From Apodemus sylvaticus (taxonomy: Eukaryota > Chordata > Mammalia > Rodentia > Muridae), in the NCBI RefSeq assembly GCF_947179515.1, contig NC_067480.1, forward strand, positions 14,936,377 through 15,000,376: 64,000 nucleotides of DNA. Reading direction: 5' to 3'. Shown here piece after piece: positions 1 through 11,895 of this stretch. Position 1 is the stretch's first letter. Every line of letters starts with the position of its first letter. The translations under genes were made by a program, and so were the position numbers. Under the pieces are notes generated by a model. The model searched no databases. It had not been told where the DNA came from and saw nothing but the letters and a program-made list of their open reading frames with translations.

Positions 1-1485
1 TTATGTTTGTGTGGGTATCTTCTTTTGGATTGTTGAAAGATTACTTTCTTGCTTTTTCTAGGGTGTAGTTTCCCTCCTTGTGTCGTCATTTTCCATCAAT
101 TATCCTTTGTAGGGCTGGTTTTTGAACAGATATTGTGCAAATCTGATTTTACCATGGAATATCTTGGTTTCTCCATCTATGATGATTGAGAGTTTTGCTG
201 GGTATAGTAGCCTGGGCTGGCATTTGTGTTAACACTGTCTTAGGGTCTTTATGAGGTCTGCTCAGGATCTTCTAGCTTTCATTGTCTCTGGTGAGAAGTC
301 TGGTGTGATTCTGATAGGCCTACCTTTATAAGTTACTTGCCCTTTTTTCCTGTACTGCTTTCAATATTCTTTCTTTGTTTAGTGAATTTGGGGTTTTGAT
401 TATTATGTGCCGGGAAGAGTTTCTGTTCTGGTCCAGTCTGTTTGGAGTTCTGAAGGCTTCTTGTATGTTCATGGGCATCTCTTTCTCTAGGTTAGGGAAG
501 TTTTCTTCTACAATTTTGTTGAAGATATTTACTGGGCCTTTAAGATGTAAATCCTCACTCTCATCTATACCTGTAATCCTTATGTTTGGTCTTCTCATTG
601 TGTCCTGGAGTTCCTGGATGTTTTGGGTTACAAGCTTTTTGCATTTTGTATTTTCTTTGACTGTTGAGTCAATGTTTTCTATGGTATCTTGAGCACCCGA
701 GGTTCTTTCTTCTATCTCTTTTATTCTGTTGTTAATGCTTACATCTATGACTCCTGAATTCTTTCCAAGGTTTTCTATCGCCAGAGATGTCTCACTTTGT
801 GATTTCTTTATTGTTTCTACTTCCACTTTTAGATCCTGGATGGTTTTGTTCAGTTCCTTCACTTGATTGTTTGTGCTTTCCTATAATTCTTTAAGGGGTT
901 TTTGTGTTTCTTCTTGACGGGCTTCTGCCTGTTGACCCATGATCAACGTATTTCATTATGGGATTTTTGTGTTTCCTCTTTAAGGGCTTTTTACCTGTTG
1001 ACCGATGTTCTCCTCTATTTTTTTAAAGGAGTTATTTAAGTCTTTCTTGAAGCCCTCTATCAACATCATGAGATATGATTTTAAATCCAACTCTTGCTTT
1101 TCCGGTGTGCTTGGGTATCCGGGATTTGCTGTGGTGGGAGAACTGGGTTCTGATGTTGCCATGTGGCCTTGGTTTCTGTTGGTAGGGTTCTTGTGCTTGC
1201 CTTTCGCCACCTGGTACTAGTTGGTATTCTTGCTTCTGACTGGAGTTTGTTCCTCCTATGGGCCTGTAAGCCTGTGTCCTTACTCCTCTAAGCTCAAAAG
1301 TGAAAACACTGCTGGGAGATCTCTCTCTCCTGAAAGGCTATGCACAGAAGTCTGTGGAGCTTTCCATCTCCCTGGTGCAAATGGTGGCGGGAAGACTTCT
1401 GTCCCAGCTGCTCCACTGATCTTAGGCCCTGTGTGCTCCTAGCTGGGTCCCCTCTGTGCTCAAAAGTGAAAGCCTGCTGGGAGAT
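1..1485 (-). mobile_element. L1 retrotransposon, 5' part (5' UTR, ORF1, start of inter-ORF region)
   Basis: Read on the minus strand, this is the 5' portion of a LINE-1. About 275 bp of 5' UTR-like sequence (1211-1485) precedes an ORF1 start at 1210, ORF1 ends near 41-43, and the remaining bases are inter-ORF sequence. The rest of the element (ORF2, 3' UTR) would lie to the left of the window. An L1 that keeps its 5' UTR was not heavily 5'-truncated when it inserted. The 5' UTR is normally the internal RNA polymerase II promoter; whether it is active here cannot be judged. The 5' boundary near 1485 is approximate because another L1 3' end abuts it. Confidence 0.85.
41..1210 (-). pseudogene. 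L1 ORF1 (RNA-binding chaperone) remnant
   Basis: ORF1p is the trimeric RNA-binding protein that packages L1 RNA. The start at 1208-1210 gives an N-terminus beginning MAKGKHKNPTNRNQ, typical of murine ORF1p, read to about 980. After a break, 862-326 continues in frame through the coiled-coil segment and into the RRM domain (motif MRRPNIRITGIDE) and on to a run rich in RTPNRLDQNRNSSRH. The C-terminal domain is recognisable at about 300-41 (IIDGETKIFHG), but in another frame. At least two reading-frame disruptions mean no full-length protein can be made. The missing stretch around 863-980 corresponds to the length-variable coiled-coil region. Identification as L1 ORF1 is secure; the exact number of lesions would need an alignment. 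Confidence 0.87.
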
Positions 1486-1486
1486 G

Positions 1487-1845
1487 ACCTAATTTATTTT
1501 TGTATTTATTTTTATTAGATATATTCTTTATTTACATCTCAAATGTTGCCCCCTGTCCTGGTCCCCCCCTAACCCTTGCCCCCTTCCCCCTCTTCATCAA
1601 TCTGCCCACTCCCACTTCCCTGTACTGGTATTCTCCTACACTGCTGCATCAAGCCTTCCCAGGACCAAGGGCCTCCCTTATGTCCAACAAGGCAATCCTC
1701 TGCTGCATATGCATCTGGAACCATGGGTCCCTCCACGTGTACTCTTTGGTTGATAGTTTAGGCCCTGGGAGCTCTGGGAGTACTGGGTGACTGATATTGT
1801 TGTTCCTTCTATGGTGCTGGCAAACCCCTTTAGAATCTTGGTTCC
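1487..1845 (-). mobile_element. L1 3' UTR fragment (5'-truncated)
   Basis: Read on the minus strand this is a murine L1 3' UTR: a G-rich tract, then the 3' terminal words atttgagatgtaaataaag and an A-rich tail, seen on the plus strand as the T-rich run at 1492-1530. No ORF2 sequence is present, so the copy is severely truncated. It directly abuts the 5' end of the neighbouring L1, giving a head-to-tail appearance on the same strand. Confidence 0.8.
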
Positions 1846-4140
1846 TTTCTGTATCCTTGATAAAGGATGAGCACAATCCTTGACCATGGGTATAAGTGTA
1901 AATATTAACAAGGTAGCCAGGAAGTGGGCTGGTTTACTAAAGTGGCTGTTGTAGCTTTCGTCCAATATCCCTGGAGTTTGCAGTAAAAGACTTTAAAAGC
2001 AGAAGCAAAGTCTAGAGTAACAGAAAGTGCAATGCTTACATACATAAACTAGCAATGCACTTTGATCCTCACTGTGGAGCATAGTGCACTACAGGTAAAT
2101 GTGTGCTCCATAGTTTTGTATGATTGGAAGCATGGTGAGTGTGTTTGCATCAGTATCTCTGCAAAGGTGTGAGCATGGTGTTGTACAAGGCCACTATGGT
2201 GACTGCAGGGTCCCTAGGCCATCATTTTCAGCTGCATGGTGGGACCACTGCCTCAACCCCAGTCTATCAATGCCTGAAACCTTTATGTGGTGTATGATTG
2301 TAGTCTCTATTCATTGTCCTGTAAATTTGGGGAAATATACTGACAATCCTTAGCCCCAAATGATTCCTCTTGTGATTTCTTGCTTTTACCATGGTGGGTA
2401 TTTATCTCTATGCTACCAACATGCACTGCACCACCGTCCTGCAGTGCTGGAAATAAGCACAAGCCACAGCTGCCAGTCAGCTTTACTGTCAGGAGGGTAA
2501 ACATTTGGTATTCTACATGGGCTATGATGCTGTGCTATATTGTTCAGTAAGTTAGGCATATCACATATATTTCCAACTAAATAATGCTTTCAAAATACGA
2601 TGGGTTCATCCAGTACAATCTCACTTTTAGCTTAAGAGATTGTTTTTATTCTTAGTTAAATTGTTTATTATGTGCATTCACTTCATTATTGTTGTTCTGA
2701 AACTGAATTGTGTTTTCATACATAGGTCTGCTCATAAGCTTGTATATCAAAGTTTATGAACTAGATTTTTAGCTAAGGAAGTGGATAACATGTCAAAAGG
2801 ACAAACAAAGAAATAAAAGACATAGCAAAAGCAAAAGGACAAAGAAATGAGAAAACTCAGCATGGGTCTTAAAATGACCATAGTGACTACTAAAGATAAA
2901 AACAAAACAGTCACTTCACTGGCTGAATGCTTTCCTTTCTCTTCTACCCCTGTCCCGCCCCATCTAAGAAAACCACACAGCTCAGCCAGGAGCATCCCTG
3001 GGTATTTCCACATGAATTTCCACGGCCCGATAGCAAATAAGCATAACCAAGGTAGAAAGTAAATATGGTAAACAGAGTGGATAGAAATCCATCGGGTTCA
3101 CATATTGTCAAAGTTAATTTTGACAACACATGAAATACAAAACTTTTTTTTAAAAGACACGAGAAAAGAGAAAAGAGAGAGTCCCAAGATCAAACAATTT
3201 ACAGATCACAAAAAAATGTGGATTAATATGTAGATCTCCCCACTAACCACTTTGTGAGCACTCTGCCTACTGCAGTAACTACAGGCAGCACTCCAAATGG
3301 TAGTGTATTCTTTCACTCGGGCGGTAGCATAAACGAGGCAAGGAAAAATAAGAAAGAGGCAGGGATGGAGGCAGAACAGAAAGAGTAATGAGGAGGAGAG
3401 CAACAGGCTGTGTCCTCCTGCTGTGGCAGACAGGACAACTCCTGTCCTGTAGAGAAAGAATACACAGTAGTAAGCAGCACAGGACTCCTGGCTTACAGTG
3501 GAAACTTTTCTCAGCATATACTCTGACATGCAGGATTTCTCTGTGTGAGTAAAATTTAGACAGAAAGTCATGGCAGGTTCCCCTTCCCCCAACCCAGCCA
3601 GGACAGAAGCTGGAATGGACATAGCACAGAAAGCCCATCATTTCAAGGGTTTTCTAGAACTTCATAACTTCATTCTTTCACCAATGAGTCTTACCTATTT
3701 TTTGTTGTTGTTGATGTTTATGTGTTACATTATATATCCAACAGGGGTCTACAAGATCTAAAGTTTTAGGTAAAATGGTGTCTAATAAACTATAGTCGTC
3801 CAAGGGAACTGAATAGAACAATTTCACCAATTATTTCTAAACTCCTGGAACTGTATCTTACATTTTAAATAACTGTCCTTGATCAGCTTGATTGGACAGT
3901 GACCCTCCTTGTGTGGTGATATTGTCTCCTAAGTGCCCCAGTCATTTCCTATTTCCATACATTGCTTGGGACTCACTATTTGGAGCTAGTTTCTACTAAG
4001 AACTATGATGAACATATGCTAGAATTTCTAAATATTATATTAATATTTTATATTCAAATAATAGGCTTGCCTTTGACCTCTAGAACTGAAAAGCCTTGCT
4101 CCATACCAGGAACAAAGCAAAGCTATTGCATAAATTCCTT
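1846..4140. other. Unique-looking sequence, no gene recognised
   Basis: I see no convincing coding region. Short ORFs here have no recognisable domain. A B1/B4-like fragment may lie on the minus strand near 2440-2480, but it is too short to call. The segment 2040-2300 is repeat-like in texture, but I could not assign it to a family. Confidence 0.5.
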
Positions 4141-4722
4141 TATCTTTACTTTTATTTTTATTTATTTATTTATTTTAATTTTTTTAGACATATTCTTTAT
4201 TTGCATTTCAAATGATTTCCTCTTTCCTGGATCTCCCCCTCTCCGAAAGTCCCATAAGTCCTCTTCCCTCCCCCGTTCTCCAAACAATACCTTCCTCTTT
4301 CCCTGTCCTGGTATTCCTCTATGCTGCTGCATTGAGCTTTTCCTGGACCAGGGGCCTCTCCTTCCTTCTTCTTGGGCATCATTTGATATGTGAATTGTTT
4401 CTTGCGTATTCAGAGCTTCTGGGCTAATATCCACTTATCAGCGAGTGCATACCATGTGAGTTCTTTTGCGATTGGGTTACCTCGCTTAGGATGATATTTT
4501 CCAATTCCACCCATTTGCCTAAGAATTTCATGAATTCATTGTTTTTAATAGTTGAGTAGTATTCCATAGTGTAAATATACCACATTTTCTGTATCCATTC
4601 CTCCATTGAGGGGTATCTGGGTTCTTTCCAGCTTCTGGCTATTATAAATAGGGCTGCTATGAACATAGTGGAGCATGTGTCCTTATTGCATGCTGGGGAC
4701 TCCTCTGGATATATGCCCAGGT
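4141..4722 (-). mobile_element. L1 3' end (ORF2 C-terminus plus 3' UTR)
   Basis: The T-rich run and the rc-of-tail word tttgcatttcaaatgatttcc near 4195-4225 mark the 3' end of a minus-strand L1. The 3' UTR is followed (reading leftward from 4666) by an ORF2 C-terminal stub, 4666-4424. It contains the sequences EEWIQKMWYIYTMEYYS and FMKFLGKW and ends in SLISGY, the usual end of murine ORF2p. The copy is truncated 5' just inside the ORF2 C-terminal domain. Confidence 0.87.
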
Positions 4723-4915
4723 TTTAACTTATGTGCATTTGGAGAGGGTATGAGTGCGGTACCTTCAGAGGCCAGAAAACAGGGTCTGACCTCTTAGACG
4801 TGGAGTTACAGATGGTTATGAGTCACCTGCCATGGATTCTGGGAATTGAACAGAGATTGTTTATAATAATACCCATGCTTACACATCCAACACAATGCAG
4901 GAAGTCAAGTTCACA
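4723..4915 (-). mobile_element. B3-type SINE
   Basis: The plus strand reads as the reverse complement of a B3/B2-class SINE: a tail word near 4725-4740, then the characteristic ggagttacaga and ctgggaattgaac words at 4801-4855. It is diverged and lacks a clean 5' (tRNA-like) end. It abuts the truncated end of the L1 at 4722. Confidence 0.65.
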
Positions 4916-4949
4916 AACATTAGCATTACTCTAACGGATCATACTTCTT

Positions 4950-5310
4950 CCCTGTGCACTTGTGTATGTATTTGTTGTATAAACATGTGGATGTGATCTT
5001 GCTGGTGCACCCATATGTGTGGTCATGTGTATGGAGAGGCCATAGGTCAGCATTTGGTTTCTCCTCTACTGTTTTCTGTCTTACTTATTGAAATGGAATC
5101 TCTTGCTCAAACTGTTGCTCACCCAGTGTAGATGGATAACTGGCCAGTGAGTTCCAGGGACTCTCCTGCCTCCAGGTTCCCAGTGCTAGGATGATTACAG
5201 GTGCAAAGCAGCACATCCTGTTTTTACTTGACTGCAAATACAAGATTAAACTCATGCTGTATGCCCAGCACTTTGCTTACAAAACCATTTCCTCATCCCT
5301 GGTTTTCAGA
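4950..5310 (-). mobile_element. B4-type SINE (B4/RSINE1)
   Basis: The order of landmarks matches a reversed B4: a GT-rich tract, ggagaggccataggtcagc (5033-5051), a region like the ggtctct words of the B1-like half, gtgctaggatgattacaggtg (near 5185), and a tRNA/ID-like end near 5230-5300. Strongly diverged, so an old copy. Confidence 0.6.
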
Positions 5311-5627
5311 TTACATCCCTGATTTTTCTTCTTTTGTCAGAAGATAGACAATGTCTATTTTAAAATAAACTGTGGGTAGGGTCTAATGAGTAAAAATGTA
5401 AAAATTCTGAGGTCAAAATAAAATGTTGAAATTTAAAATTTTATAAATGTAAAGAAATAGGCTTGGACTCTCGCTTTTACGTCTTCAATGAAAGGTCACG
5501 AATTGCAGCTGAAGCAATCTCAATGCTAATGAACATTTTGATCTTCACATAGATAACACTGTGAGTGAAGTTCTTCATCTTCAAAATTCTGCTTCTTTTT
5601 CAGAGTCTCAACTACTCTTTTCTTAAT

Positions 5628-6002
5628 ATTGATCCTACAAGCACAAGGAAAAAGATCACTGACCACAAAGTATGGCCAAATCAAAGCAAACTTTATTCTG
5701 TGCTCACTAGAGCCTATCTGGTAGCTGTCTCTCCTTAAGTCAGGTATAAGAGAGCAGTCCTGAGCTAGTTTCTCAGGTTCGTTTTATAGAGCACAACCGC
5801 AGATGGATTTTTACAAGCAAGCATGGCTACAGAAATGAGACTAGGTAGTTAAGCAAATCTTCTAGGAACATGTGTTACATAACCATTCCCTGTTCATGGG
5901 GTGAGGCACAGCCCAATTCTGAGAAAAAGAAACTTCAGTTGTATGGTAAACAGAAATATAACTGAAATTGAATATTATTAAAATGGCTCCTGATTACAAA
6001 AC
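5628..6002 (-). mobile_element. Solo LTR-like element
   Basis: On the minus strand the segment begins TG and ends CA and has promoter-LTR order: an upstream U3-like part, a TATA-like ctataaaac near 5785, the polyadenylation signal AATAAA near 5692, and a U5-like part ending about 5640. I could not see a clear target-site duplication, and I do not name the subfamily. An ERV1 or ERVL rodent LTR is likely. Confidence 0.5.
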
Positions 6003-6361
6003 AGAGTCATTCTGGTTTCTCATTAGCGTTTATGTCCAATAATGGTCCAAATACAAGAGAAGTATCAAAAAACTAATTGCCTAAATATGCAGTTTGTATT
6101 CCAACTGATGGAATCCAATAACAAATCAATGTATTGTTAAATGTATAACCAGTCAAATGAAATGCTTTTGGGGAAGAAATAAAAGAAACTAAATAAGTAT
6201 CCACTTATATAAGTACTGGAGGGTTGCTGAAAACCTTACGTGGCCAATCCAGAAGAACTCAAAACTTACCTGGAGTATGGGGGGAAACTATAAAACAGAG
6301 ATAACATAAAAACATTACAAGCACTGCTGACAGGAAAGTCAACAATGTCACTTCAAAACAA

Positions 6362-6500
6362 GTTACTAGGTGCTGGGGCATACACCTGTAACCTCTGACC
6401 ATGGGCACTGAGCCTGGAGGACTTGGATATCAAGACTAGCATGGGCTACATGGCGAGACGTTATCTCTGAAAACCAAGTATTAAAAACAGAAAGAGGATG
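6362..6500 (+). mobile_element. B1 SINE, diverged
   Basis: The landmarks of B1 (7SL-derived) appear in order: a gctggggcatacacctgtaa start, a gcctggaggact middle, actagcatgggctacatgg, and an end reading ttatctctgaaaa before an A-rich tail. Many substitutions indicate an old copy. Confidence 0.7.
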
Positions 6501-6984
6501 AAAAGAAGAATGAGGGTGGAACCAATAAGAAGGCAAACCAGAAGACATGCGACTTGGTGGGATTCTCCAGTAAGAATAAAAGCTAGAATATGATATTCCA
6601 AAGAAACTTTGTCATTCACCATCTGTCCTTAGCAATCACGGAAACTTGAGTGACTCAAAGCCAAGATTTCTGAAATAATAAATCAGATATCTCTCTTCTC
6701 ATGGTGAAACAACAATGATTAAAAGGGTGTGGCAGAGAGGATGACTAATTTGGAGTTGCAAACTATCTGAATAAGAACTTAGGATTTCACCAAGTTTTGA
6801 ACTTCCAGGCTTCTCGGAGAACTGTTTACTATGTTGGTACATGACCATGTTTCCCTAAATGGATTAGCAGAGTTGAAATTCTGAGATATTGTGAGATAGT
6901 TATTTAAACTGAATGACTGAATAATAATGGATGGACAGGGAAAGAGAAACAAAGCCTTTATATTTCTTTCCAGTAGTCAAAATA

Positions 6985-7127
6985 CTCTGTGGCCTGGTGA
7001 AGTCATGAATACCTTTTAGTCCTAGTACTCAAAAGGCAGAAGGAGAAACCGAAGCCATTCTGGGTTATACAGCAAGTTTCAAGCCAATCAGAGAAACATG
7101 GTGAAACTCTATCAAAAACGCAGCCAA
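6985..7127 (+). mobile_element. B1 SINE, diverged
   Basis: B1-like order: a degenerate box-A region at 6990-7015, cctagtactcaaaaggcag, ccattctgggttatacagc, and an end at gaaactctatcaaaaa. It lies immediately upstream of an L1 3' UTR fragment in the same orientation. Confidence 0.65.
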
Positions 7128-7129
7128 CC

Positions 7130-7548
7130 ATTAGACTAAGCCCAGGGATCCCAATGGATGGGAAAGGGGAAGGACAGAAGGATCTGAAGGGGTTAGCAAG
7201 CCCACAGAAAGAACAACAATATCAACCAAGCAGACACCTCAGATCTCCTAGGGACTAAACCACAAACCAAAGCGTACACATGGAGGTATCCATGGCTCCA
7301 GCTGCATATGTAGCAGAGGATTACCTGGCATCAGAGGGAGGGGAGGCCATTGGTCCTGTGGAGGGTCACACATGACCCAGCATAGGAGAATGCTAGGGTG
7401 CTGAGGTAAGTGGGGGTAGGGGAATGGGGGAGTACCCTCATAGAAGGGGGAATTGCGAGGGGATAGGAAGTTTAACTGGAAAGGGGAATAACATTTGAAA
7501 TGTAAATAAATAAAATAACCAATAAAACAAACAAACAAAACCTGGACT
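7130..7548 (+). mobile_element. L1 3' UTR fragment
   Basis: Murine L1 3' UTR on the plus strand with a recognisable series of words: aacaacaatatcaacca, gggactaaaccac, catggctccagctgcatatg, agcagaggatta, a G-rich tract, and the terminal aacatttgaaatgtaaataa with an A-rich tail (AACA repeats). No ORF2 sequence remains. Confidence 0.85.
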
Positions 7549-10004
7549 GTGAGAACTAAGTTTTGAAAAATATTAATTATCTATATTATATGTCTTATTC
7601 TCCTACATTAATTTTAAAGATATTCCCTTTAAAGTTCTAGAAAATTCTTAAGGTAAATATTTTTATTCTTTTTCACTGTTAGAGTAAGAAGAGTGTAAAT
7701 AAAACAGGAAAAATTATCCCATTAGCTAATAAAATCAAGAGAGACAGTTAATTTATTCTTGCTGATCTCCAAAACATAGTCTTCTATCACATATGTTATA
7801 CAACGTACTCTGTGCTCATTGTAAGAATACAGATTTCCAATTACATCTGCATTCTAATGCTGAATAAAATCTAGTTTCTTGGCTCAGGACTCCATATGTA
7901 GCTTTACAAAAGTTCAGGTGCTTGGATCAAATTACATTGTTTAATAAAAATTCCCTAAAACATTGTCATTGTGGCATGAGCAGTTGGTCAGGTTGACATT
8001 TCAGTTGTGAGAATAAGTTTCAGGACTTTTGCTTGGCTCCATTCTAGACATTGACACAGTCATCCAAAGAGATCCTTGGGTCAACTTACACGAAGATAAA
8101 CAACCCACCCAAGGCACGGCTTCAAACTATGATGAACCAAGGCAATTTTATTTTTGTTGACCTTTGCTCCAGGTCGTTGTAATTTAATGCGTAGTAATCC
8201 TATTTAAAAATATGTTGCAAGCAGCCAAGTGCCTGCTGGGAGAATGTGGCTATGCATGAACGGATCAATATGCACTGTGCGCTCTCAACCATTCAACAAT
8301 CGATTCACCCTTGTTAGGAGAAAATAAATGCTATAGTCCCCAGAGTTAATTTCTGAAGAGGGCTTTTACAAGGCAACCAGATTATTAAAAGTTTCCAGGG
8401 GTTATCTTCTCTTTGTTTACGTGGACCTGAGGTCTGTGCTGCGTCTCACAGTATTTCACTCAAAACCTGTAAGAGATCCTAAAAGCAAATTCCAGCAGGA
8501 AGATTGGACGCATTGCCTTCCATCACTGAAGAGCTGAAGGCTTATTTAGACTAAAGCATTTTACAGACTCACTCTTTTCTCTCCCCTTTAGTCTTACTTT
8601 TAGGTACACCAGCTGCATTTAATAAGTTATCAAATGAGGCTTTCAGCAAGCTCATCTATAAAATGTTGGATCTTCTGCTTCATGTGTTATTCAGTAATTT
8701 TCAATTTCTCAAATTTGTGCATTAAAAGAAGATAATGCATTCTTTAGACTAGTCGAAAATTTCTAAAGTCTTCCTTGTATGCTAAGGGCTTTCAACATTT
8801 CCTTGTTACCATAGAAATGGGTTTATGAAGGGCTGAATCCGTGCAGCATAATCACAAACATTAAATTGGCATATAAAAGCACTGCAGCCTAGTACCACTA
8901 CTGTCTATGCTAATGATGTTCTTGCTTTTATGTCTCACCAGGCTGGTAACTCATTCAGGGAGCCTTAAACAGTATCTTTCACTGAAGTGGATTTCAGAGA
9001 AATGCCTTCTATTTGCCATTATTCTGTTAGCTAGTAGAGTTCTCAGCACACCATACTGTCATATCCATGGGTTTCCGTGGCTCCCAAATGAAGCTCAAAG
9101 ACTATGCACATCGGAGCACCAAATGTAATGCATTAGTCTGATTTGACTTTGATTAATAATATGCTAGTGGTAAATGATATTCATTTCCTTCAATCATAAT
9201 CCCATTGTTATTAACATAACTGATTACAAATCAAAAAAATATACCTGCTCATCTAGGCTCTTAAACTTGATAGCCTGAGGTATTGAAAAGAATTGTCAAA
9301 TGACATGAAATTTATAAAGATGAACATGTTTAGCCTTTCATCTGTTTTATAACAACTTACTCTGCCAAAAAGAATACCAGTCTAAAACAATGTAAGATGG
9401 TTGTCTAGATAGTATTTAGAAAACTTGCATTTGTACATGTGCTATAAAGTTCAATAGAAATTTCCAACCATTCTATTTAAGAACACAAAGCTTTGTTAAT
9501 AGCTCCCTCTAGATGAAGAATGCAGATGTTCCATTCTCCCATCCACCCAAATTGAAGTTAATTACATTCTTTCCTATAAGCTAAACTATAAGAAAATCTG
9601 AAGATAATCATTCCTTTCATTCTTGTGCAAGCCATGTTTCACCTGCTTGGAGAACAGACACTGGACAGCAAACTTTCACCACAGATCCTGGAGAACTGCT
9701 TTCCTTTGAGATGGTGCCCATGCTATTGGATTTATTCTTTCCAGGTTAAGTTAGTTTCCCAACTCTCACAAGAAACATTATGCTCAACATAACTAATTAA
9801 AGAGAACACTCACTGCCATTTTTTAAATAGTCAAGTGCAATTCTTTTCCCTACATTATCTTTTTAATTTTGATGTTGAATAGCAGAGTCAAAAATGTATA
9901 GTTAGTGATTATCTGTTTATATAGAGCTTAGGATAACAGACACCCCTCTATTATTTGAGTTAGACCACGTAATACTAAATCCTTTTTCAGGTGTCTTTGA
10001 TACT
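7549..10004. other. Unique, AT-rich sequence; no gene recognised
   Basis: No interspersed repeat or gene is recognised. The part 8200-8530 keeps several CpGs and lacks repeats; it is discussed as a possible conserved non-coding element. The ORF at 8907-9128 has no recognisable domain. Confidence 0.5.
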
Positions 10005-10345
10005 GTTCTATTGTGATGAAGCAACACCATGAACTAGGCAACACTTATAAATCATTTCATTGAGGTGCTGGCTAGTCCATGCCTACCAAGGCAGGAAGCA
10101 GACAGGCATGGGGCTAGAGCTGCAGCTGAGAGCCCTTTATTCATGCCCATTAGGTAAAATGGTGTAAGACTAGACCTTGGTATGAGCTTTGGAACCTCAA
10201 AGGTCATACCCAGTGACACAGTTCATCCACATCTCCACCAGGGCCACATATCCTAATCTTTCCTAAACAGTTCTACCTACTGGAGACCAAAGCATTCAAA
10301 CATATGAGCCTTTGGGGCCCATTCTAGTTCAAAGCACCACAACAT
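10005..10345 (-). mobile_element. LTR-like fragment (MaLR-type, subfamily uncertain)
   Basis: The left end resembles a common rodent LTR read in reverse (gtgatgaagcaacaccatga, then ggcaggaagcagacaggca). The right end has aagcattcaaacatatgagcc and ggggcccattctagttcaa. This order is typical of MaLR-like LTR remnants in mouse. The copy is diverged and its ends are approximate. Confidence 0.5.
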
Positions 10346-10869
10346 GTATGAACTGTGTGATATATGTAACTAGCTAAGAGAAAACTTGCACTGCTTAGTC
10401 AAGATTGGTTTGGATTAGTTCAGTACAAGGACATCATTCACATTAGATCAATTATGGCCACACAGCTCAAAACTAGCAAATGGATTATCTATCCCCCCAA
10501 AATTAGCTCTATGATGATATAAGTTTAATGCTTCTAGAAGAATTAAGTGAACCTAGTAGAAAATAGAGACTACAGGTTGGGGAGAGCAGAGCTGTCCTCG
10601 GAGCTCCAGGATATGATTCCAGGCTCTCAGTAAGATGAGACAACTGTTTCTCATGGGCAATGAAAAGAGCATATTAAGCTTCACTACAAAAAATAGTAGA
10701 CATGTACTTCAAAGCATCATGGAGATAAGGTAAATACATACAACAAAGCTTGAGTATTTGAAGAGAAAAAAAGTAGTCCAAAACCACATATATTTTTAAA
10801 ACTGTTTCTGTTAGAAAACACATTTGAGCACATGAAACAGAGATGAAGTATCACAAGTGATAGTGATAT
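10346..10869. other. Unique sequence between two LTR-like remnants
   Basis: No repeat, ORF or RNA gene recognised. Confidence 0.4.
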
Positions 10870-11155
10870 TAGCTACTTATTGTTGCTATAATAAAACACC
10901 ATGACCAACTCGACTTATAAAAGGAATAGTTTGTTTGGACTTATGGATTCAGAGGGATAGGAATCTATCATGGCTGAGAGGATGGCAGCAGGAGCGGGAA
11001 GCTGAGAGATTAACAGGCTATGAGATCTCAAACATACCACAAAGGATGTGTGTCCTTCAGCAGGACTACACGATTTTTCCAAATATTGTCGCCAGTTGGA
11101 GACAGTGTTCAATTCTTAAGCCTCATGGGGGCATTCTCATTCAAATCACCACAAA
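10870..11155 (-). mobile_element. LTR-like fragment (MaLR-type, same broad family as 10005-10345)
   Basis: Begins with tattgttgctataataaaac and accatgacca, the reverse complement of the end of a common rodent LTR. It continues through ggctgagaggatggcag and ends near cattcaaatcaccacaa. It has the same orientation and architecture as the element 0.6 kb upstream but is not a close copy. Confidence 0.5.
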
Positions 11156-11356
11156 TATATTCAGTTAAAGAATATTTTTTACAAAGCAGGGTTAGCCTAG
11201 GAGCAGAGTACGAGTCCTTGGTTGAATCTCAAGTAAAACCTGTCCCTTTCACAGAACACTCTACGAAGAATTATTTCTTTTGGTTTTCAACCAACTCCTT
11301 TTTATCTTCTAAATGTTAACACTTTCTGAAAAATGGTTACAAAAAGCATAGCCTGT

Positions 11357-11879
11357 TTACCGCTTGCCGCGTTTCTCCGGAGTCTTTTTTTTTCAAGTCA
11401 TTGTATGTTTAATAACCCGGCAGTAAGTCAAAACATGGAAAAGAAAAAAAGATTGTTCCTTTTACGTGCGAGGACCATCAGTTTAGACTCATTCATCAAG
11501 CGAGTGAGATAGGATTCCAAGCATCATGGGAAGGCTTCAAGGCTTACAGATTGACACGTAACCCTGACTCAAAAGGTGAATCATGGTATGCACTCACTAA
11601 TAAGTGGATATTAACCTAGAAAACTGGAATACCCAAAACATAATCCACACATCAAATGAGGTACAATAAGAAAGGAAGAGTGGCCCCCTGTTCTGGAAAG
11701 ACTCAGTGAAGCAGTATTCGGCAAAACCAGAACAGGGAAGTGGGAAGGGGTGGGTGGGAGGACAAGGGGAGAGAAGGGGGCTTACGGGACTTTCGGGGAG
11801 TGGGGGGCCTAGAAAAGGGGAAATCATTTGAAATGTAAATAAAAACTATATCGAATAAAAATAAAAAGAAAGAACAGAA
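11357..11879 (+). mobile_element. Young L1 insertion with a non-L1 5' segment
   Basis: A 16-bp target-site duplication (aaaaagcatagcctgt) brackets this insertion at 11341-11356 and 11880-11895. From about 11559 onward it is a young murine L1 3' end: the last bases of ORF2, the 3' UTR, aaatcatttgaaatgtaaat, and an A-rich tail. But 11357-11558, also inside the duplication, is not L1 sequence. On the minus strand that segment shows an ATTAAA followed about 14 bases later by a short A run (plus strand T run at 11385-11393). This suggests an L1-mediated chimera formed by template switching. Confidence 0.85.
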
Positions 11880-11895
11880 AAAAAGCATAGCCTGT

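Noticed and set aside
3206..3641. Two overlapping minus-strand ORFs of 138 and 120 codons
   Set aside because: They overlap in different frames and neither shows a known domain; probably chance openness.
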